A DNA stretch of 64,000 nt from Marixanthomonas sp002364245 (GTDB taxonomy: Bacteria; Bacteroidota; Bacteroidia; Flavobacteriales; Flavobacteriaceae), in assembly GCA_963973455.1 (NCBI GenBank), contig CAXAZF010000007.1, forward strand, positions 1 to 64,000, written 5' to 3'. The translations under genes were made by a program, and so were the position numbers. Shown piece by piece: positions 1-8,072 of the stretch. The notes below the pieces were generated by a model. That model saw only the letters and a list, made by a program, of their open reading frames with translations, was not told the origin of the DNA and searched no databases. How positions within the stretch are numbered: the stretch's first letter is position 1; every line of letters begins with the position of its first letter.

Positions 1-36
1 TTAAAAGAACGAAAAATGAACCCGAAAATGGTCAAC

Positions 37-780
37 CTATTTCAGTATAATACAGTAGTCTAATTCTCCTGGTGTTTGATGGTCAGGGATGGTGTTTTCG
101 GTAAACAAGACTGTTCCACCCTCAGCAGCTAAGACGGGACGGTCATAGCAATACCAATCTTCCAGTTGTAGGCCATCGTTTTTATATGGGAGTCCATTTT
201 CAAGTTGAGCATAATCGATAGCATACCGTTGGGGGTTATTTCCGATTAAATACCCTTCTTGTTCGGTATCATAAATAGGTTCAGGGTAAGGGAATATTGC
301 TCTTGTGTGGTACGAAGTGCTGGCGGGAGCTCCTTCCGCAAGCCACATACCTTGAGGGACGGGAAAGGCTATGTTTTTGGCATCGGGATACTGTTCACTA
401 ATAGATAAGGTAATGTTTTGTACCAGATTAGCACCATCATTGTTTGTATAGTAAAATAGATGGGTTAGTTCCTCATTACCCCAGCCTGTTTGTGGGTATG
501 GCAACCAAATACTGGCTAAATGTAAATCGTCTTTGGTAATAAAATCGGTATATGTTTGTAGCAATGTATCGTTATAATACACTTCTACTTTATCTATAGC
601 AGCAGCCTTTATGTGTAACTCGTACACCAACCAATTACCCTCGGTATTGGATACTTTCACGGGGCTTGTGGGTAAAGCAACATACATCGTTTGACGTGTA
701 TCGGTAGGGTTTTGTGAATTACATGAGTTAGTAAAGATCAACACCACAAATAAAAACACTTTAAGATACCATGAATACAT
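37..780 (-). CDS. Truncated M23 (LytM-like) peptidase lipoprotein
   Basis: Predicted lipoprotein: a signal peptide with lipobox TNSC (Cys20), then about 160 unassigned residues, then the beginning of an M23 metallopeptidase fold (RYAIDY near residue 190, RPVLAAEGGTV near residue 218). Active M23 enzymes have HxxxD at the first site and a later HxH; here the His position reads Arg and translation stops at residue 247, before the second half of the fold. Only 36 bases remain to the window edge and the other frames also contain stops. I infer a truncated, probably inactive envelope hydrolase. The lipoprotein call is firm, the M23 call moderate. Confidence 0.6.
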   Translation of the reverse strand: MYSWYLKVFLFVVLIFTNSCNSQNPTDTRQTMYVALPTSPVKVSNTEGNWLVYELHIKAAAIDKVEVYYNDTLLQTYTDFITKDDLHLASIWLPYPQTGWGNEELTHLFYYTNNDGANLVQNITLSISEQYPDAKNIAFPVPQGMWLAEGAPASTSYHTRAIFPYPEPIYDTEQEGYLIGNNPQRYAIDYAQLENGLPYKNDGLQLEDWYCYDRPVLAAEGGTVLFTENTIPDHQTPGELDYCIILK

Positions 781-908
781 ACTATTAGTTTAATTTCTAA
801 TTATACTTTTAAGACAAAAGTTAAAGATAACAATATTCTATTTTCATTCAGTTAATCTCTTAATATATAACTTAAAACATAAAGACTTCAAAATTAGCGC
901 ATTAAATA

Positions 909-924
909 TACCCAATTTTGGGTA
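909..924. repeat. 16-bp inverted repeat, copy 1
   Basis: TACCCA-attt-TGGGTA, with perfect 6-bp arms. An identical 16-mer lies at 4667-4682. Each copy ends 46 bases before a start codon (ATG at 971 here, TTG at 4729 there). The shared spacing suggests an operator or activator site; the factor is unknown. Confidence 0.55.
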
Positions 925-970
925 TTTTATTTATCTAGTATAATAGTTAAACTTTCCAACAAATGCTAAT

Positions 971-1149
971 ATGATGAAAACGCTATTGTTTTTAGTGGTA
1001 TAATCGTAACAGATACCGCCCACCTTTCTGAAAAGAAATCACTGCAAAAAATTAAAGCAGATTCTATAACTATGGATCATGGCATTGGGAATAGGTGGGT
1101 TGGCTTACCGGATACGAAAAATCAATGCAATAATGAAGATGCTTTATAA
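971..1149 (+). pseudogene. Decayed secreted-protein gene
   Basis: An ATG at 971 starts MMKTLLFLVV, which looks like the front of a signal peptide, but a TAA follows at 1001. A second frame is then open from 970 to 1147 and reads like ordinary protein (GIIVTDTAHLSEKKSLQKI, later GNRWVGLPDT), ending in TAA at 1147-1149. Signal peptide and body are therefore in different frames, as expected after an indel. The family is not recognised. The inverted repeat at 909-924 lies upstream at the same spacing as the copy before the outer-membrane protein gene near 4738. Together with that repeat, this fragment accounts for most of the gap 781-1236. Confidence 0.4.
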
Positions 1150-1236
1150 ATACAATAGATAATTTAAAATCTGAAAATTATAAAAACCATACATATTTTA
1201 AACCTACAAATTTATTCAACAACTAAATAATTTATT

Positions 1237-1866
1237 ATGAAAACGAGTATGACAATGAAGAAACTAAAATATTTATTTATAGCCTCTATTTTTATTTTTC
1301 TATCTTGTAGTAAAGAAGATAGGGAAGAGCAGAATGCATCTATGGCAGCCCTACATGAATATTTAACTCCTGAAGTGGTCGATGCAATGGTTGAAATGGG
1401 CTTTAATATAAATACTGGTGAAGACCCACCAAATATTGAAGGGAAGTATCTCGCTTCACCATTACTATTATTGCAATCCAGTCTTGAGAACGACTTTCCA
1501 GCCGGTACGGAATTTCCAGACTGGGAATTTACCTTCACCGACCAGGACAACGAGGACCTGTCTGTTTTTGTTGAATCGTACGAGGCCGCTACCGGTACCA
1601 CCGGCGAAGGTTCTGGCGCTTTGATAATAGGCGAGGGCACCTTCTTTTCGGTATTTGTAAAACAAGAACTTGAAGACGGAAATGGTCATACATATATTGG
1701 GGTTAGGGCTATTTCAGGCGATTTGTTCGATACCGGGATAATCGATTTTCAAATGGCCAATATGATGCTGGACGACCGGGGCAACCCCAATGGTAATTTA
1801 ATACCAAACAATACCGGAAGACTGTTTGAAGATGGTGATAACAAAGCAGATAAGGTGGTGAATTAA
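1237..1866 (+). CDS. Predicted lipoprotein of unknown function
   Basis: A 209-residue exported lipoprotein. The N-terminus has a basic start, a hydrophobic stretch (YLFIASIFIFLSC) and a lipobox Cys followed by Ser-Lys. Met1 at 1237 or Met7 at 1255 are both possible starts; Met7 (MKKLKYLF) gives the more typical signal peptide. The mature part is acidic and Gly-rich (GEDPPNIEGKYLASP, TTGEGSGALIIGEGT) with no catalytic motif I recognise. It stands alone between two decayed genes. It may be a surface or periplasmic binding protein, but the sequence does not show which. Confidence 0.65.
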   Translation: MKTSMTMKKLKYLFIASIFIFLSCSKEDREEQNASMAALHEYLTPEVVDAMVEMGFNINTGEDPPNIEGKYLASPLLLLQSSLENDFPAGTEFPDWEFTFTDQDNEDLSVFVESYEAATGTTGEGSGALIIGEGTFFSVFVKQELEDGNGHTYIGVRAISGDLFDTGIIDFQMANMMLDDRGNPNGNLIPNNTGRLFEDGDNKADKVVN

Positions 1867-1882
1867 AATAAAAACTAATACC

Positions 1883-2139
1883 ATCAAACGGACAATACGT
1901 TCAACTTTAGCTGTTTTAGCTTTTACCTTTTTTCAGAAGAAATAGCAATTGTGAGGCTTGGGGAATATGAAAATTGTAAATACGGCTTTATCAATAAAAC
2001 AGCTAAAGTAATTATTCCCCTAAAGTATGATGGTGCCGGAAATAGATTTATAAATGGAAAAATAAACGTACAACTCGATGGCGAATTAATTGTTTTCCCT
2101 AAAGGTGTGGGGCATTGTCCAAAACCTACGATTAAATGA
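1883..2139 (+). pseudogene. Remnant of a WG-repeat protein
   Basis: Two pieces lie in different frames. 1883-1942 encodes KRTIRSTLAVLAFTFFQ, a typical signal peptide, but the start codon position reads ATC and a TAG follows at 1943. From about 1930 another frame encodes the end of a WG-repeat protein (FSEEIAIVRLGEYENCKYGF, then INKTAKVIIPLKYDG), ending in TGA at 2137-2139. It looks like a WG-repeat gene that lost its start codon and its middle. A GTG at 1951 could begin a 62-residue peptide, but it would have no signal peptide. The stop overlaps the ATG of the next gene (ATGA). Confidence 0.6.
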
Positions 2140-3188
2140 AAAACCTACTTAAAATAGCAATACTAAACTTTACCTTGCTTTTCGCTACCACCACAAAAGC
2201 ACAAGTCTATTACGACGATAAAACAGAAGAGGAATACAAAATAACACCTCAAACCAATAAAAGAATAGTCAACTCCTTTTTAAAAGAACAAAAGGCAACG
2301 GCAATTGAATTTAACCCCAATACTAGTCCAGACTTTCCTTTTCGCTTAAAAAACAGGAAAGGCAATTGGGCACTGTTTCATTCAGGTTATGAAAGCCTGT
2401 TTATGGAAAAAGAAAGCAAAAAATATAGCTTTCAGTTTCCCACTTCAGTTATGGAGCAGCGCGGATTTACAGTAGCCAACCGCAAAGGAAAAACCTATCT
2501 TATAAATTTATATAATGAAGAAGTTGAAACCAAAATGGGTTTTGACGAAGTAGAAATCAGCAGTAAAAAAGACACCATTTTCACGTATGACATAGATTAT
2601 AATGAAGAAAAGCGAATTGTTGATAGTATCGATAAAATAGCAGTTAGGGTAGGTGATAAATGGGGATTAATTGAGCTAAGTGACCATGACTTCTTTTACC
2701 TAAGTCATGATTTTTTATATGACTCTATTAAAGAAGTTCCGCCAGCAACAGGATTTAATGGAGGTCAATTAGAAATGATAGAAAACATTAGAAAAGAACA
2801 CAATGTAGATTTATTAGAGGCTTTAGATGAAAACGGATATTTCTTTAAGGGAAGAAATAAAAAAACCAAATTATTTGGGATTTATGTAGGTGAAGGTCAG
2901 GCATCTGAAAGTATTCCCCAAAAATATGATAACATTATACACCATGAAAATACAGGAACTTATGAAGTCTGGAAAAATAACAAGGTGGGGTACTACAATA
3001 GTAATTTTATATTAGTCTTTGAACCCCGTTTTGACGATTTTAAGCACGTTCATCTCGATTACACCTATGGTTGCGCCTTAAAAACCAACGGTACATGGCG
3101 GCTTTATGATACCTTCGAACCCAAAAAACTTGTAGAAGGCAGTGCTGCAACCGTTGATGGGTTGATAGACTTGTGGCTGGACAGATAA
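2136..3188 (+). CDS. Secreted WG-repeat-like protein
   Basis: A 350-residue exported protein. The signal peptide (MKNLLKIAILNFTLLFATTTKAQ) ends in the AQ motif common at flavobacterial cleavage sites. Weak repeats of the WG/KWG type are visible: VGDKWGLIEL near residue 172, KTKLFGIYVGEG near 244 and NNKVGYYNSNFILVFEPRF near 282, each followed by a Tyr/Asp turn as in beta-propeller-like WG modules. No enzyme motif is seen. It overlaps the WG remnant just upstream by 4 bases (ATGA), so the two were probably once co-translated. Likely periplasmic or surface-exposed; function unknown. Confidence 0.65.
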   Translation: MKNLLKIAILNFTLLFATTTKAQVYYDDKTEEEYKITPQTNKRIVNSFLKEQKATAIEFNPNTSPDFPFRLKNRKGNWALFHSGYESLFMEKESKKYSFQFPTSVMEQRGFTVANRKGKTYLINLYNEEVETKMGFDEVEISSKKDTIFTYDIDYNEEKRIVDSIDKIAVRVGDKWGLIELSDHDFFYLSHDFLYDSIKEVPPATGFNGGQLEMIENIRKEHNVDLLEALDENGYFFKGRNKKTKLFGIYVGEGQASESIPQKYDNIIHHENTGTYEVWKNNKVGYYNSNFILVFEPRFDDFKHVHLDYTYGCALKTNGTWRLYDTFEPKKLVEGSAATVDGLIDLWLDR

Positions 3189-3338
3189 ACATAAACATTA
3201 TATACATTTTCAATTCGTACTAAACAACTTTTTTTTCAGGTAGTCATAAAGTTCTAAAATCGTCACACATACTTATATCGTTTAACCGATGGATTTTTTA
3301 TGAAACTAAAAAGATGAAAAAAAATAAAGTGATTTAGG

Positions 3339-3346
3339 TATATTTG
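3339..3346 (+). promoter_or_regulatory. -7 promoter box
   Basis: TATATTTG, a perfect match to the Bacteroidota -7 consensus TAnnTTTG, 39 bases before the acetyltransferase ATG at 3386. It overlaps the in-frame TTG/ATG at 3344-3349, which argues against those as starts. Confidence 0.5.
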
Positions 3347-3385
3347 ATGTTTCCACTTTTGGTGTTTTTTTCATTCAATACAAAA

Positions 3386-3904
3386 ATGACCTACAAAACC
3401 TTCGAAACAGAACGATTACTTTTACGTCCTACAATAGAAAAAGACTCCGACTTAATCTTCAAGTTATTAAATACCCCTAAATGGCTTACCTACATTGGTG
3501 ACCGAAATATTGGTTCTTTAGAAGATGCAAAAAAATATATTAAAGCTAAAATGCTTCCACAATTAGAGAGACTTGGCTACGGTAATTACACTGTAATTAG
3601 AAAAAGTGATGGTAGTAAATTAGGCTCTTGTGGAATTTATGATAGGAAAGGAGTAACGGGAGTGGATATTGGTTTTGCTTTTCTACCCGAGTATGAAAAA
3701 AAAGGCTATGGATTTGAAGCAGCCTCTAAAATAATGACTGTTGCCTTTTCTGAATTCGGAATAAATCGTATTCAAGCATATACATCAAAAAATAATATTG
3801 CTTCACAAAGGCTTTTAGAGAAGTTAGGGCTTAAGCAAACTGGAACAACGCATCTTCCAGATGACGAAGAAGAATTGTTTTTGTACAGAATCGATAAAAT
3901 TTAA
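3386..3904 (+). CDS. GNAT-family N-acetyltransferase (RimJ/RimL type)
   Basis: A 172-residue cytosolic acetyltransferase. It begins with the family signature TFETERLLLRP, has a central strand (VDIGFAFLPEYEKKGYGFEA) that includes the acetyl-CoA pyrophosphate-binding loop (EKKGYGFEA, the Q/RxxGxG/A position), and ends with NIASQRLLEKLGLKQTG, the usual C-terminal helix of RimJ/RimL proteins. The group acetylates protein N-termini or small molecules; the substrate here cannot be told. I chose ATG 3386 because a -7 box lies over the earlier in-frame codons. It stands alone between secreted-protein genes. Confidence 0.85.
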   Translation: MTYKTFETERLLLRPTIEKDSDLIFKLLNTPKWLTYIGDRNIGSLEDAKKYIKAKMLPQLERLGYGNYTVIRKSDGSKLGSCGIYDRKGVTGVDIGFAFLPEYEKKGYGFEAASKIMTVAFSEFGINRIQAYTSKNNIASQRLLEKLGLKQTGTTHLPDDEEELFLYRIDKI

Positions 3905-3989
3905 TGCATAAGTATAGTTTATACGAACTATCTATGATTTATACTGGCACAACAATTGAGGGATACTAATAAATCAACCCTTCAATCAT

Positions 3990-4415
3990 ATGAAATCAAC
4001 GTTACCCTTTTTTCTTTTTTTCTTTACTTCGATTGTATTTTCTCAAGAAACTCAGTTCGCAGGGGAATATGGGTATAGAAGTGAAACCAAAGATAGTACC
4101 GTGATAGAATATACACTTTCCTTAAAACTAGATGGTACGTTTACATTTCATTTTTACCGAAATATTGACCCTACACAGCCCAAAGAAAATTCTTATGGAA
4201 AAGGAACGTGGAAGGCAGTTAAAAAAAGTGTTCTTTTTCTTGTTGATAAAGAAACTGATATAGATGAAAAATATACTTTAGACTTTACAAATACGAAAGC
4301 AAGGTTTATAAAGAAAGTGCCAAAAGGTGAATCTGGCGCCAAAAAAGAAATACTATTCTTGTTTTATGGCTCTGAGATCCCTTGGATGAAAGGGTTAAAA
4401 CTTCGAGAAAAATAA
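3990..4415 (+). CDS. Small secreted protein, lipocalin-like character
   Basis: A 141-residue exported protein with signal peptide MKSTLPFFLFFFTSIVFSQ. The mature part is a run of short beta strands: FAGEYGYRS, EYTLSLKLDGTFTFHFYR, GKGTWKAVKKSVLFLVDK. The spacing (GxY, then LxLxxDGTF, then GxW) is that of flavobacterial lipocalin-like or copper-resistance-like beta barrels, but this is a resemblance of pattern only. No metal-binding residues are obvious. Monocistronic, with a clear terminator just downstream. Confidence 0.6.
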   Translation: MKSTLPFFLFFFTSIVFSQETQFAGEYGYRSETKDSTVIEYTLSLKLDGTFTFHFYRNIDPTQPKENSYGKGTWKAVKKSVLFLVDKETDIDEKYTLDFTNTKARFIKKVPKGESGAKKEILFLFYGSEIPWMKGLKLREK

Positions 4416-4432
4416 AATAGCACACTTAAAAT

Positions 4433-4463
4433 TAAAAACCTTCTGTTTAAGAAGGCTTTTTTA
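4433..4463 (+). terminator. Intrinsic terminator
   Basis: Arms CCTTCT and AGAAGG around a short loop, flanked by A-rich and T-rich runs (4439-4455, then C and six T). It ends the transcript of the secreted protein at 3990-4415. Confidence 0.75.
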
Positions 4464-4625
4464 ATATAATTTGTCGTTTTGGTAATTATAATTTAATACG
4501 CGATTCGCCTGTATCAGTTGGTACTTGTCGCCAGAGTTTATTCCAATAGCTACTTGCCCAATTGAATTAATAACAACTCTTTCTTTTTGACCTTTAATTA
4601 AATGCAGTAGGTTACTAAGTATTCT
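4461..4625 (-). pseudogene. Coding remnant without a start codon
   Basis: On the minus strand, 54 codons are open and read like real protein (KGQKERVVINSIGQVAIGIN, then SGDKYQLIQANRVLNY), ending in TAA. A TGA directly precedes the open stretch and there is no ATG, GTG or TTG at its beginning. Family not recognised. I read it as the tail of a lost gene; a chance open frame is the alternative. With the terminator and the inverted repeat it accounts for most of the gap 4416-4737. Confidence 0.3.
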
Positions 4626-4666
4626 TCAACCTATTGGATCATATAGGATTCTGATTAATTAAAATC

Positions 4667-4682
4667 TACCCAATTTTGGGTA
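4667..4682. repeat. 16-bp inverted repeat, copy 2
   Basis: Identical to 909-924 (TACCCA-attt-TGGGTA). It lies 46 bases before TTG 4729 and 55 before ATG 4738 of the outer-membrane protein gene. Probable operator or activator site of unknown factor. Confidence 0.55.
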
Positions 4683-4737
4683 TTGTGGAAAACTCCTACA
4701 CTTTTTAAGTTTTTCACGAATCAAATTATTGATGATT

Positions 4738-5337
4738 ATGATCAAAAAGTTATACATTTTAGCAGTTATTTTATCTTTCACATGTCATTATACCACCGCC
4801 CAAGATAGAGCTGGGTTTTATGCAGGGGCTAACTTAGCAAACCTAAGTGGTGATGCCGATGGCAACTCAAAATTTGGATTAATATTCGGAATTTCTTTTG
4901 GCGAACTTGAATTAGCAGATAGATTCTACCTTGAACCAGACCTTCAGTATAGTCAGCAGGGCTTATTGGATGGTGGAAACATTGTAAGTGGCGATGTGTT
5001 GAACGGAAAAATGAAGCTCGATTACATTAACCTTGCTGGTAACTTTAAATATGATACGTACCTGTTTAAACTCTATGCTGGTCCACAAGTAGGCTACCTT
5101 ATTAATGCTATCAGGGAAAATGACGAAGGGGATGAAACCGATTTGATTGATGATGTTTCGAAGTTTGAATATGAAGTAAACTTGGGTGCTGAATTTTGCC
5201 CTGCCGGAACGCTGTTTTTAAGGCTTGAATACAATTTAGGACTCAGTAACATTTATGACGATTCTAAAGAAGGTTTTAATGATGAAGAAATAAAAAACTC
5301 TGTGTTTTCATTTTGCATCGGGTTGCGGTTTGATTAA
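4738..5337 (+). CDS. Outer-membrane beta-barrel protein (porin family)
   Basis: About 199 residues from ATG 4738 (MIKKLYILAVILSF), with other in-frame starts at 4729 (TTG) and 4732 (ATG). A signal peptide ends at TTAQ, followed by alternating strands typical of the small Bacteroidota barrel family: GFYAGANLANLSGD, FYLEPDLQYSQQG, LDYINLAGNFKY, FKLYAGPQVGYLINA, YEVNLGAEFCPAG and a C-terminal strand ending in LRFD. Such proteins sit in the outer membrane; most have no assigned cargo. The palindrome at 4667-4682 probably regulates it. Confidence 0.8.
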   Translation: MIKKLYILAVILSFTCHYTTAQDRAGFYAGANLANLSGDADGNSKFGLIFGISFGELELADRFYLEPDLQYSQQGLLDGGNIVSGDVLNGKMKLDYINLAGNFKYDTYLFKLYAGPQVGYLINAIRENDEGDETDLIDDVSKFEYEVNLGAEFCPAGTLFLRLEYNLGLSNIYDDSKEGFNDEEIKNSVFSFCIGLRFD

Positions 5338-5446
5338 AATTTGTTTCACTATAGAAAGCACGAATAACCTTTAATACTATGTTATAAATCATTTTGAAAA
5401 ATTAGACTAAAAAAATAACTTTTTCTCAACAAAATATTTAAATATT

Positions 5447-6712
5447 ATGAAACACTCAATTCTTGTAGTAGTAGCAATGCTTTTTGTTTTCAGTTTTACG
5501 GTTAATGCCCAAGATGGCAGTGATTTAACATATGTAAAATTAAATGGGAAATGGGGCTATGTAGACAAAAACGGTAAAGAGGTCATACCACTAAAATATG
5601 AAGGTGTAACTCATTTTCATGAAGGAATAGCTGTAGTAAACCTAAATGGAAAAGTTGGTGCTATAATAAGCACAGGAAAAGAGTTGATACCCTTCAAGGA
5701 CTGGACGGTAAACAAATCGTCAAGTTTGATGATGAAAGTTGAGGGTGAACATTATGGAGGCTTTTTTGACCTAACGAAAGGCTCACATATACCTCCGAAA
5801 CATGATGACGCCGAGGATTTTTCAGAAGGCTTGGCAGCAGTGAAATCAATTTACCAAGAAGGAGACGGTATGTTTGATTCTGGCACGAATGAAACTAAGG
5901 CCAAATGGGGCTTCATTGATAGAACTGGCAAAGAAGTTGTGCCTCTAAAATATGAGTTTGCAAGAAGTTTTTCCGAAGGACTGGCAGCAGTAAGCCTAAA
6001 CGGGAAATTTGGTGTTATCGATAAATCGGGAAATGAATTATCTCCTTTTAAATACGACTATATAAGTGAATACAAAAATGGATTTGCCATAATAAAGTTA
6101 AATGAAAAATGGGGGTTCATCGACAAAACAGGTAATGAAATTACAGCTATAAAGTATGATGATGTGCGTTATTTTAATAAAAACATGGCAAGAGTAAAAC
6201 TAAATGGGGAATGGGGGTTTATAAGTACAACTGGGAATGAAATTATCCCTCTAAAATATGACGATGTAAGTGACTTCTCTGGTGGTGTTGCAATTATATG
6301 GAAAGATAGAAAGGCCGGGGCTGTTGATAAGTACAATAATATGGTAATAAGACCTTATTATGATGGATTAGGATCTCTTTCAGACGGATTTGCTATTGGG
6401 AATTTACTTCGTAAATATTCTATTATAAACATTAAAACAAAATCAGCCGTTAATCTCAAAGATTACCAGTCCGTTCGAAAGCTTTCAGAAGGTATAGCGA
6501 TAGTAAAGTTAAACGGTAAATATGGTTATATAGATACAACCGGAAAAGAAATCACAGATATTAAATACGAAAAAGCCAATAAATTCTACAATGGAATGGC
6601 CAGTGTGTTTGTAAATGGCAAATGGGGCTATATAAATAAATCTGGAAAAGAAATTATCCCTGTAAAATATGATTCTGTATCTGAGCTGTATGGTTATTCA
6701 GAATTTGAATAA
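5447..6712 (+). CDS. Secreted WG-repeat protein
   Basis: A 421-residue exported protein: signal peptide to about residue 22 (FSFTVNAQ), then about ten WG repeats of roughly 35-40 residues each. Clear copies read KWGYVDKNGKEVIPLKYEG, KWGFIDRTGKEVVPLKYEF, KFGVIDKSGNELSPFKYDY, KWGFIDKTGNEITAIKYDD, EWGFISTTGNEIIPLKYDD, KYGYIDTTGKEITDIKYEK and KWGYINKSGKEIIPVKYDS. The second, seventh and eighth units are worn. WG repeats form beta-rich scaffolds in secreted or surface proteins of Bacteroidota; no enzymatic site is present. The remnant at 1883-2139 comes from the same family. Confidence 0.85.
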   Translation: MKHSILVVVAMLFVFSFTVNAQDGSDLTYVKLNGKWGYVDKNGKEVIPLKYEGVTHFHEGIAVVNLNGKVGAIISTGKELIPFKDWTVNKSSSLMMKVEGEHYGGFFDLTKGSHIPPKHDDAEDFSEGLAAVKSIYQEGDGMFDSGTNETKAKWGFIDRTGKEVVPLKYEFARSFSEGLAAVSLNGKFGVIDKSGNELSPFKYDYISEYKNGFAIIKLNEKWGFIDKTGNEITAIKYDDVRYFNKNMARVKLNGEWGFISTTGNEIIPLKYDDVSDFSGGVAIIWKDRKAGAVDKYNNMVIRPYYDGLGSLSDGFAIGNLLRKYSIINIKTKSAVNLKDYQSVRKLSEGIAIVKLNGKYGYIDTTGKEITDIKYEKANKFYNGMASVFVNGKWGYINKSGKEIIPVKYDSVSELYGYSEFE

Positions 6713-6779
6713 TAAACAATGAATGTGTTCAAGCTTTGACAAAGCAATTAAACACTAAAACTTACAAATTTTAAAAATT

Positions 6780-7313
6780 ATGAAAACAGTACTCATCACT
6801 ACCTTATTATTAATTGCAACTAGTGCAGTCAACGCACAGCAATGGTGTACCCAACAGTATAACCCTAAATACGGACTTATAGGCGATCCAGCCGATAGCC
6901 CAGATTATGGAAAGCAGTACACAATGTATTTTTATGGTACTGCAAAATCTATCTCAGAAGACATTCGTGGTGTTACCAAAATATACAAAGTAACTTTCAC
7001 CAACTATGATGGAGATAAACTGATGCCGTCCAGGGAAATAGCTCAACCTCTAAAAAAAGACATAGGTGAATGGCTAAAAAATAATTATACCAATGAAAAA
7101 AGTTTCCGCGGACATTCTTTTGGAGATGTCTATATTAGTTATTGTCTAAACCTTTCCGACCTGCAAGAAAATTACCAAAAGCTGCTGGACGATGCTAAGA
7201 AAAGAAATTTGAAAACGGTAGTATTTAAAAGTTTAAAGCCTAAGCCTGTTACATACACACCAAGTGCAAAGGGTGTTGGTGAACAAACGGTAACATTTGA
7301 TGAAACGGAATAA
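6780..7313 (+). CDS. Secreted protein of unknown function
   Basis: A 177-residue exported protein: signal peptide MKTVLITTLLLIATSAVNAQ, then a mature part with QQWCTQQYNPKYG, a central segment like a small beta-rich domain (KIYKVTFTNYDGDKLM), and a Lys/Asp-rich helical region near residue 125 (LQENYQKLLDDAKKRN). No known domain recognised. It follows the WG-repeat gene by 67 bases on the same strand and may share its transcript; the gap has a weak hairpin but no terminator T-run. Confidence 0.6.
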   Translation: MKTVLITTLLLIATSAVNAQQWCTQQYNPKYGLIGDPADSPDYGKQYTMYFYGTAKSISEDIRGVTKIYKVTFTNYDGDKLMPSREIAQPLKKDIGEWLKNNYTNEKSFRGHSFGDVYISYCLNLSDLQENYQKLLDDAKKRNLKTVVFKSLKPKPVTYTPSAKGVGEQTVTFDETE

Positions 7314-7478
7314 GTGCCAGTCTCGATGGTTGTTGAATTTAATCATAAATGTATGAAACCTAAGACAGGTAACGGCAGGATTGGTTAAAAACTTTAATCA
7401 TAACGTTTTTATTTGATGTTATCCAGCCTGAACTTGGAGTAAGAAAGAAAGTAAAATAACAATATACAAACTGTAAGC

Positions 7479-8072
7479 ATGGGTTTACAAGCTTTAAAAG
7501 TACCATCCGGGTGGACCGTTTCATGGAATATTATGCCCGGGTTTGAACTTACTGAAGATACGCTTAGTGATTTCGGAGGTTCAAGTTTAATTATGCTTTA
7601 CAATCGTTCTGCCAATCGTTTAATTGATGTTTGTTGGCATCCTGAAAACGATATTACCGGTGCATTTTATCTCAAAGTTGTTAATCGACTTGAAAACTTC
7701 AACAGAAAAACGCACAGTTTTGACGGAAAGGCAGATTGGGACAATCCTGTTATAGAATACAAAACCCCTTGCAAGAAAGAAGTAATTAAAAAGTTAGAAG
7801 AAATATTACAGACGATAGCTCCATACAAAGACCCAAGGATTTTAATTAAACGGGGCGTAGTTGATGAAGCATCAGAAGCGTTAAGGTTACAATTAAAAGA
7901 AAACAACCTAGACGCCAATCTGTTCAATGCTATCATAAACCAAAAAAGCCCAAAACTTGAAAACCTCTTGTTGGACAATCCTAAAATATCCTTAGAGATG
8001 TTACAATATCTTAAGGATAAAGGCCATAACAAGCGTATTAAAAATAAAGCACAACAAAAATTAAACAATTAA
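7479..8072 (+). CDS. Hypothetical cytosolic protein
   Basis: A 197-residue protein without signal peptide or membrane segment. The first half has a mixed alpha/beta look (LKVPSGWTVSWNIMPGFEL, RLIDVCWHPENDITGAFYLK); the second half is helical and charged (VVDEASEALRLQLKENNLDA, LLLDNPKISLEMLQYLKDKG) and may form a short HEAT-like or four-helix unit. I do not recognise the family. Its stop overlaps by 4 bases the stop of the small convergent gene at 8069-8206. Confidence 0.6.
   Translation: MGLQALKVPSGWTVSWNIMPGFELTEDTLSDFGGSSLIMLYNRSANRLIDVCWHPENDITGAFYLKVVNRLENFNRKTHSFDGKADWDNPVIEYKTPCKKEVIKKLEEILQTIAPYKDPRILIKRGVVDEASEALRLQLKENNLDANLFNAIINQKSPKLENLLLDNPKISLEMLQYLKDKGHNKRIKNKAQQKLNN

Noticed and set aside
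1212..1640. Long open frame on the minus strand opposite the lipoprotein
   Set aside because: Shadow of the real plus-strand lipoprotein; composition is biased and there is no signal or domain.
6720..6760. Interrupted hairpin GTGTT...GCTTTgacAAAGC...AACAC between two secreted-protein genes
   Set aside because: Bulged, short arms and no T-run; not enough for a terminator or riboswitch call.
7667..8068. 133-codon minus-strand frame
   Set aside because: Lies wholly inside the plus-strand gene at 7479-8072 and reads as its antisense; Ser/Leu-rich, no domain.
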